This document shows positions 57,501 to 64,000 of a stretch of DNA of 64,000 nucleotides, piece after piece; positions within the stretch are counted from its first letter, which is position 1, and each line of letters opens with the position of its first letter. The notes under the pieces are model-generated. The model did no database searches and was not told where the DNA came from. It saw nothing but the letters and a program-made list of their open reading frames with translations. The DNA comes from Chamaecrista fasciculata. Taxonomy: Eukaryota > Streptophyta > Magnoliopsida > Fabales > Fabaceae. The stretch spans positions 1,418 to 65,417 of the forward strand of contig QANZ01007755.1 in NCBI GenBank assembly GCA_003254925.1. The letters run 5' to 3'. The translations under genes and the position numbers were made by a program.

Positions 57501-59100
57501 AATTGAAATATATAGTTTCATCTTTGAAAAAACTAAACAATATTCTTATTAACCCCTGAAATAACCAAATAGTATACTCGGTAGTCCATGAAAAGACTAA
57601 CGACTATACCATTTAATTCTTTTAAAGACCAAAATGTCAACTTAATAATCTTTCGAAAACCGAATTATTAATTTACTCCATTTTTTATCTATAGAATTGT
57701 GGCACAACATGGGCCAGGACGCCAGGTTGCAATCCATTCATCATGTTTGCAGCCCATCCAACATAGACTTTACAAATGAACTTACTAGGCAACCCTCTAC
57801 ATAAAGCCCTATTATATAAGGGCTTACCTCCCCACTTTGTATTTTTCTCTTCATCAAGTAAACTATCAGCTAGTGTTGTTGTTGAATACTAGACAGAAAC
57901 AATAAAAAGATCGCACATGGTGGGACATCACACCCTCAAATCAGATATCATCTTTGGAAGATAATGAAAATCAAATCACTTTCATGCTTTGGCCTCCATT
58001 ATAAATTAATAAATCATTTCCGGGTTGTTTGGGTATCAGAAAATTTCATCTCTCCAAAATGAGTGGTGGTCTTTCTGTTTGTTCTTCTTAGTTTGGAGAA
58101 GCCACAACCATTTTTTTTTTCCAAGTTCTTTTACTTTTTCCTTTTATGTTGATTTTCATTTATTCAAGTTAATTCATCAGGTTACTTTGGTGAACTTTTG
58201 TAATCAATTCACTGAATTCAGGTACCTCTTGGATGTGCTAAAAATATCCATATATAGGAAAGGTGCTTCAGGATAATAAAGATTCTGGACCCCATGCTTA
58301 GTACTCAACTTCATCCATATCCTCTGTTTGATGTTACTTCACAGCAACAGTTCAACAATTCATTTTAATTTTGACCCAATTCCAAATCAACTTGATCATC
58401 ATTTAGTTGTTCAATAGGGACGGAACACATATGCCATAAAGTAACAATTTGAAATTAACATATCATCAGAAATCCTTTGCACTTTATTATTTTTTTCCAA
58501 ACAAGAAAGAGCAAAATATTATTCTTCTCCAAGCTTTACTTTGAATAATTATTTTTTTATTTTCGTTACAAAATTTTCAATAAAAATAAAACATGACAAA
58601 ACTATTTTATATGACCAATTATGATAAAGTGAATATAAAAAATAATTTTTTGCATAACCAACAAAATATATTTATATATATATAAATAAAGATTATAATC
58701 AAAATAAGTTCAACAAATATATACAAAATTTTATACAATTTTTTTTCTTCTAGGAGAAAATTAATAAGCAATCACCCAACATGTTGAAAAGATAAATTGA
58801 TAAGACTGCAACAGTGAGAATAGCTACAAATATACATGATGCTACAATGCTATTAATCGAAAAAAAATCAACTTACAATGCTAAATTTCACCTTGTTAGA
58901 GAAAGATTCTTCGTTGTATGTTGCTGATAGATTTCTTTAAGCCTGCAAACAGATATGTCAAAATTCATCAGTCAAATACTCGAATGTGAAAGAATACTAA
59001 TTGTTCATACGAAAAGCATGAAGAAAAGAAAGATTAGCATATATACAAAGAGTTATAATCAATGATGGTGATGACCAGGGAAGAGGATAAGGATATCGCC
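57501..59100. other. Spacer, no gene supported
   Basis: The region around 57660-58330 is less AT-rich, with a TATATAAGGGC motif near 57814 and an 83-codon frame at 58025-58276, but no family match. 57905-57985 repeats sequence seen at 55065-55140. The remainder is AT-rich. Confidence 0.4.
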
Positions 59101-59514
59101 AACGCAAAAAGAATTGGGATATCCAAACATTGAATCGCATGGTGAGAACAAAAGGAATTTGGCTATGGGATTAATTTTCCAGAAAAGGCAAAATAAATAT
59201 CGCACACGAGACGATGAAGAAAAAAAGAAAAACAGAGGAAATGAACGAACTCACCATCACTGTAAAAAAAAAAATTCGGTCCGAAAACGAAATTGGACTG
59301 AAAATTCATTAATGGCCAACCAAGGATCACTAAGCTAAAACGGCAATCCTTCTCAACGATTTAAAATTTCATATACATAATCATTCATATATCTCGGAAT
59401 TCTTTTTCCATTTTGATATATGTAATTTTTTTAATTTTCGTTTTCTCTGAGATCTGCTTCTTCACCATAGTTTTCATTTCAATTTCATCCTCAATGGATT
59501 TAGTTACGGAAATG
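59101..59514 (-). other. 3' flank of the PB1 gene
   Basis: Lies downstream of the minus-strand PB1 gene and probably includes its 3' UTR. The 74-83-codon frames here on both strands have no recognisable features. Confidence 0.35.
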
Positions 59515-60250
59515 TTATTGCCAGTAGTTTCCGTTGTGGATGAGGTAAATGTGGCTAGGGTTTCTCTGAGCATGATAAGCATAGTGAGGAATCGGAATAT
59601 TCTTTCCAGCATATTTCTCCATCGGCGCCGGCATCGGAAATTTCACCGGAAACCTCCGATTTGAACCAAAACCAGAGCAAGCACAAGCAGGAGTAGTAGG
59701 ACTACTGCGAGATGAAGAAGACCACGACGACGACGAGGACGACGAAGACGAAGAGGATGATTTTGAAAGAGACGACGATGGCGACAGTAACGGTGACGGA
59801 GAAATCTTGTTGAGCGATTTCGGCGGCGAAAGGAAGGCTCTGATCTTCAAAGAAGAGGTCGAAGACGCAATTCGATCGTATTCCTCGATGAGATTTGCTA
59901 GATCTTCGTCAGATTTGATGGAAACCAAAGCGTCGAGATCTTCGGTAGGCAATTGGCAACGAAGGCTAACATCTGAGCCACATAGATCTCTCATCTTCAA
60001 CAATAGCTCTGTGAAATTACACAAAATTCGTAACCATCAGTTCATCTTGTTGTAGTGATTAAGCAAATAGATAGATGAATTGAGTTGAGAAATTGAACTG
60101 ACCGGAAAAAGGAATGGAGCGAGGGACGGCGAGAACACGAGTGTGGCCGCCGGAGTAACGGAGCTTGCCGTCGGTGAAGCGAGGGAGGATTTTGCCGCCG
60201 TAGCTACAGAGGAATTTGATGGTGGATCCGGATCCGGATTCGACGACCAT
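59515..60250 (-). CDS. PB1-domain (octicosapeptide/Phox/Bem1p) protein
   Basis: Small plant PB1 protein, 213 aa; PB1 domains mediate protein-protein pairing, but the partner is unknown. Minus-strand exons 60103-60250 and 59515-60008 are joined through a GAG codon split at a GT-AG intron of 94 bp. PB1 is residues 10-108: IKFLCSYGGKILPR with the basic Lys12, RYSGGHTRVLAVPRSI, and the acidic OPCA stretch EDLDALVSIKSDEDLANLI. A Ser-rich linker follows (120-152), and the tail ends HAQRNPSHIYLIHNGNYW, a pattern seen in the At3g26510-like subgroup. An upstream in-frame stop leaves 60250 as the first ATG after it; the open frame reaching 60295 starts only with GTG. Serine runs overlap antisense frames, which are shadows. 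Confidence 0.88.
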
Positions 60251-60367
60251 ATTGGTTGGTTCGGGTTTGGATACAAGAGAAATTATGGGCTCCACTTTTC
60301 AATTGAAAAAAGAAAAGGAGAGAGAAGATGATTTTGAGATCTTATCTGCTCATACCCGTTTGCTCCC

Positions 60368-60375
60368 TATTTATA
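60368..60375 (-). promoter_or_regulatory. TATA box of the PB1 gene
   Basis: On the minus strand CTCTATAAATAGGG, a near-perfect plant TATA box, lies about 120 bp before the start codon. It implies a 5' UTR of about 85 nt. Confidence 0.7.
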
Positions 60376-60399
60376 GAGATTTTCTGGGACTTGCGTCAG

Positions 60400-61128
60400 T
60401 TTATTAGATTCCTGGCTATAAAATGGTGAAAATTGATTTTTGTGTGGTAAAATTCGCTACTCACTTCACATTGCCACCAGACTTATCATATCAAAGTGTA
60501 ATTGTTTTTATGTCAAAATCTCATTTTGGCCCCTTAATTGTAAGATGAATATCATTTTAGTCACTAACTTATTTTTTGTTTTATTTTGATTTTTAACTTT
60601 TTTATTTATTCTATTGGTAGTCCAAAATGTGATTCAGTCTAATTTTTGTTGTTATCTCTTATATGTACACTTGAGATTAACAAATTTTTTTATATCTCAT
60701 ATATGTCTTAATAAGTGAATTAATAGAGAAAGAAATGCTTTTTAATCACAAATTGAATATAAATTTAAGATTAATTTTTTTCTAAGGAGCACATTTTTTA
60801 TTTTTTTCTCTGCCATCTCACTTATCAAGTCTCATATGAGAAAAAAAAATTTCAAACCAGAGATAACAAAATAAAATCATAATTTGGACTAATATGACAA
60901 CTGAAAAGGTTTAAGAACAGAAATGAAATTAAAAAAATAATTTAGGGATCAAAATAAAATCCTCCATATTTTATGATAAAATATAACATTTCAAAAAGTA
61001 TATATGTTTAATGTTGGGATTAATTAGTTTATAATAAAAATACAAAAGGATATGATTAATTTCTTTTTATTTTTAACAAGAAGAGAGGATTTGACATTGA
61101 ATTTGTAAAATTTACAAATTAGGGCTTA
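60400..61128. other. Spacer with diverged fold-back repeat
   Basis: At about 60510-60975, TCAAAATCTCATTTTGGCC on the left is answered by GGGATCAAAATAAAATCC on the right, another diverged fold-back repeat. No gene. Confidence 0.45.
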
Positions 61129-61137
61129 GTAAAAAGC

Positions 61138-61489
61138 TATGAAGTATGGACACTTACACAGACATAGGACACGACACGGACACGGACACAGACACACTGA
61201 CACGCCAAGTTCTTAAAATTACACTATACGACACGGCATATATTTATATAAAAAATAATTAAAAATCCATACATTTTGATAAAAACTTTACAAAATTATA
61301 ATATTTATCTATAATATATGTTATATGTGTCATTATTTTCTATTGTTTGTCATGTTAAAGCCACCAAAATTTGATTTTATATTTTGAAACTTATTAATAT
61401 GTGTCGTGTGGGTGTCGTACGGGTGTCGGACACAGACACGTGTCTGACACGGCGACATGTTTCTCAAATAAAGTGTCTATACTTCACAG
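61138..61489. mobile_element. MULE-type TIR element (copy 3), exact 9-bp TSD
   Basis: 352 bp, ends TATGAAGTATGGACAC and GTGTCTATACTTCACAG, with GACAC/GTGTC-rich subterminal regions and an AT-rich core as in copies 1 and 2, in the opposite orientation. GTAAAAAGC occurs at 61129-61137 and 61490-61498. Non-coding. Confidence 0.85.
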
Positions 61490-61498
61490 GTAAAAAGC

Positions 61499-62224
61499 AT
61501 AACTAAAACATGTTTTTAAGTTTAAATGTTTCGAGAAACACACCTTTACCACATGTTCATTTTTAAGGAAATTTTATAACTAATGATTGAAGAACAATGA
61601 GTTGAAGTTGTTATTAATTGAACTATTGAACCAATTCTTTCTACGAAGAAAAGTATAATTGAACCAATTCAACTAGTTAGTCATGCATGTGTAAAAGTAG
61701 TTGACTCATGCCAATTAATTAGAGTCTATAATGAATTAATTCAGAATTTTTCATACGGTTGATGAGTTATGTTGACTTACTCCACACTTTTAATATATAT
61801 TGTGAACCTGAAAATTTGATTAAATTGAAATACATAGCAGAGAGTTTCAAAGGCCACGAGATGCTTGTGGCCTGAAACCCAAGTATTTGTAGTCCTGAAA
61901 AATAAAAAGGAGCAACACATATTGTTTTCTTTTCTATTAAAATTATTATTATTTTGTGTAGATGATAATATAATACATTATCTTCAAAACGGCCATTTAA
62001 CCATTTAACTGTAAATACTAAATATATATATGGTGTAGATCATATCTACCTCAGCTCCCAGTCCTATCCTACTCATTCTATCTGATTCCATTGTGTGGGA
62101 CCCACTTTCATTCTGTTCGCATCTCAGATTGTTACGCGTGGACCCTACATCATTACGCGTGTCATGTAACAATTGGGTGCTTTCCAAGTGGAGTTGTACT
62201 TGAATGAATCAGCTAGATTAAGGG
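61499..62224. other. Spacer, no gene seen
   Basis: AT-rich. TTACGCGTG occurs twice near 62134 and 62153. No gene or element recognised. Confidence 0.4.
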
Positions 62225-62692
62225 TAGAGATGATCATGGTTAGGGTATGGGTAGGGTACCTTAATCCTCGTCCCTATACCTATTAGAAATTATCATCCCC
62301 ATATCCGGACCCATACCCGTGCGGGTATGAATATCAATCCTCCTACCCATACCCTATGGGTACCTCTATACCCAGACTCAGACTCATACCCAAAAAAATT
62401 CAAAAAATATTATTTTTTTAACATTATTATATATATATATTTAAAATAAAAAAATAAATATAATTTTATTATTAAGTTTTCACTATATTATATATATAAT
62501 TATTAATTGATAGTATATTACTTTAGCGGGTAGAGTACGGGGTGGGTACCCCAATCCCCATACCCGTAAATTTAAATGGGTAAATCCCCATACTCGGACT
62601 CATATATTTTTACCCTTACCCGAACCCATACCCAAACCCATCGGGTAAAATTTGCGGGTCCCCGTCGGATAAAGATATTTTGATCATCCCTA
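62225..62692. mobile_element. TIR element with GGGTAT-rich arms
   Basis: Ends TAGAGATGATCATGG and TTGATCATCCCTA; subterminal GGGTATGGGTAGGGTACC and TACCCGAACCCATACCC motifs, AT-rich core. The flanks ATTAAGGG and ATTAAGAT share six of eight bases, weakly supporting a hAT-type 8-bp duplication. Confidence 0.6.
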
Positions 62693-62734
62693 ATTAAGAT
62701 GGCAAGGAGAAATTAGGTCCTTCTAGTAAATATT

Positions 62735-63232
62735 ATACCGTGGTATCATGTAGTTTGATCTCATTTCATTTTGGTATTTTGTGGTTAAAAACGTGATACT
62801 TTAGTATTTTGAAGTATGTATCGTTAATACTTTGGTACCATGAACAATTTTTCTGTTAGATTTGGATAAAATTTCGCACATGCATCTCACGTGTCTCACT
62901 AAAACTCATTTTTCTTTAACTTTTGGCTAAAACAAATATTAAATACAATCTAGATTTTGAAAACCACCTCTAAAATCTAAGAGATTCAAGAGGTGTCTTT
63001 TGAAGTTCAAATTGTGTTTGATCTTTGTTTTGGTCAAAAGTTAGAGAAAATAAAGTTTTAGTGAGGCATATCAGATGCACGTACAAAATTTTGTCTAAAT
63101 CTAACGAAAAAATTGTTCAGGGTACCAAGGTGTTAACTGTACATACTTCATGGTACCAAAGTGCCAATTTTTAAACCACAAGGTACCAAAGTGGAATGAG
63201 GTCAAACCAGAGGTTACCAAAGTGTAATTTAC
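62735..63232. mobile_element. GGTACC-arm TIR element (copy 3), diverged
   Basis: CATTTTGGTATTTTGTGG and CTTTGGTACCATGAAC on the left are answered by GGTACCAAGGTG, GGTACCAAAGTG and TTACCAAAGTGTAATTTAC on the right. It is older and more diverged than copies at 36068 and 39876, and lacks their interiors. Confidence 0.65.
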
Positions 63233-64000
63233 ACAATTAAAATTAGTAGATTAGTACCATCCAATTTTACAACAGAAATAAAAATCGGCCACAGGTTTAC
63301 TGATTTTTGAATGGCCAATAATAAATTCATTTAAATTGTGTGTATGATTGAATTTCCAATACAAATAATACATGTATGTATGATTAAATCCTAACTAGTA
63401 CTTGGGGAAAAAAGAAGAAGAAGAAGAAGATCTGAACTGAAAAACTCAAACTCTCAAATAATAATTAAGCTGGAGAAAAAATAATGTAGTCGTGTATAAT
63501 GTTCTTTTTATTATTTTTTTCCATTTCCTTGAGTTAGAAGGGGAATATGGTGGATATTTTGACGTGTTATTTTTTGGATTTAATTGCGAGGAGTAGCTAG
63601 CCATGTGGTCCTGTGAAAGGCACATTCATTCCCCTCTATGCAATATCTGATTATCTCTCCACCCTAGCTATAAAAACATTCATAAGAGCAATGCATTTTT
63701 TATTTAAAAATGAGCTAAAAATGTTTAACCTGCTAGGGACTAGGGCCTTCAATTTTTTTAAAAATATTTTTAATATAAATAAAATTAAAAATTAAATTAT
63801 ATAATTTTTTTAATGCAACTCAAATTACTAAAAAAAACTTTTAAGATAATATCACATGTTACAACATAGATAATAATTTAATATTTTTAAATAACAAAAA
63901 AATTAAAGAGAATAAAAATAAATAATAAAAGATATATTTCACAATACTATTCATCATTTAATAATTCATCACAATATAATGATTTTCATCTTCCATTAAA
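63233..64000. other. AT-rich spacer, no gene seen
   Basis: GAA repeat near 63413-63430, then very AT-rich sequence to the end of the window. The 60-codon frame at 63613-63795 has no recognisable features. Confidence 0.4.

Noticed and set aside
47136..60250. Dioxygenase and PB1 gene as part of a biosynthetic cluster
   Set aside because: No other metabolic genes lie between or around them; only mobile DNA separates them.
60251..60295. Upstream start of the PB1 gene at 60295
   Set aside because: The frame begins there with GTG rather than ATG and has a stop just upstream; the ATG at 60250 gives the usual PB1 N-terminus.
1..64000. CRISPR arrays, operons, phage or bacterial features
   Set aside because: Intron-containing plant genes and plant transposons throughout; no regularly spaced direct repeats of CRISPR type were seen.

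Overview
The window is AT-rich nuclear DNA from a dicotyledonous plant. Evidence: plant-specific protein families (an NPH3/RPT2-like BTB protein, a group VIII ERF transcription factor, a DOXC 2-oxoglutarate dioxygenase, a plant PB1-domain protein), GT-AG introns, plant TATA boxes, degenerate plant telomere-type repeats and typical plant transposable elements. The species cannot be fixed from the sequence. Only four intact-looking genes were found in 64 kb; most of the rest is repeats, AT-rich spacer or degraded mobile DNA.

Layout. 1-5 kb: MULE-type terminal-inverted-repeat (TIR) elements, a short retroposon with target-site duplications, and two fold-back repeats. 5.2-9.5 kb (+): a four-exon NPH3/RPT2-like gene (629 aa, closest by memory to SETH6), with two related TIR elements in its last intron. 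10-30 kb: a gene-free repeat field of fold-back elements, hAT-type elements (two with exact 8-bp duplications, one nested in another element), 9-bp-duplication MULE-type elements, a telomere-like tract and MITEs. 30.1-31.2 kb (+): an intronless AP2/ERF gene of the ESR2/DRNL type. 31-47 kb: spacer, a small TRIM-like retrotransposon, TIR elements recognised by repeated GGTACC-containing arms, a broken copia-type LTR element with an intact initiator-Met primer site, and a broken L1-type LINE cut at the LTR boundary. 47.1-50.4 kb (-): a three-exon Fe(II)/2-oxoglutarate dioxygenase gene (350 aa) with a mobile element in each intron. 52.6-54.8 kb: a solo LTR of the same family as the 41-43 kb LTR, with a perfect 5-bp duplication, sitting inside an older element. 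55-57 kb: a GC-rich 150-bp hairpin and a 5'-truncated LINE inserted into a MITE. 59.5-60.3 kb (-): a two-exon PB1-domain gene (213 aa). 61-64 kb: more TIR elements and AT-rich spacer.

The four genes share no evident pathway and do not form a biosynthetic cluster. I see no convincing new enzymatic or defence system. What stands out is the density and nesting of non-autonomous fold-back/TIR elements. Several families recur 3-7 times, some with exact target duplications, and one carries GC-rich internal sequence that may be a captured gene fragment. Exon borders were worked out by hand from splice consensus and reading-frame continuity; they were not confirmed by transcripts.
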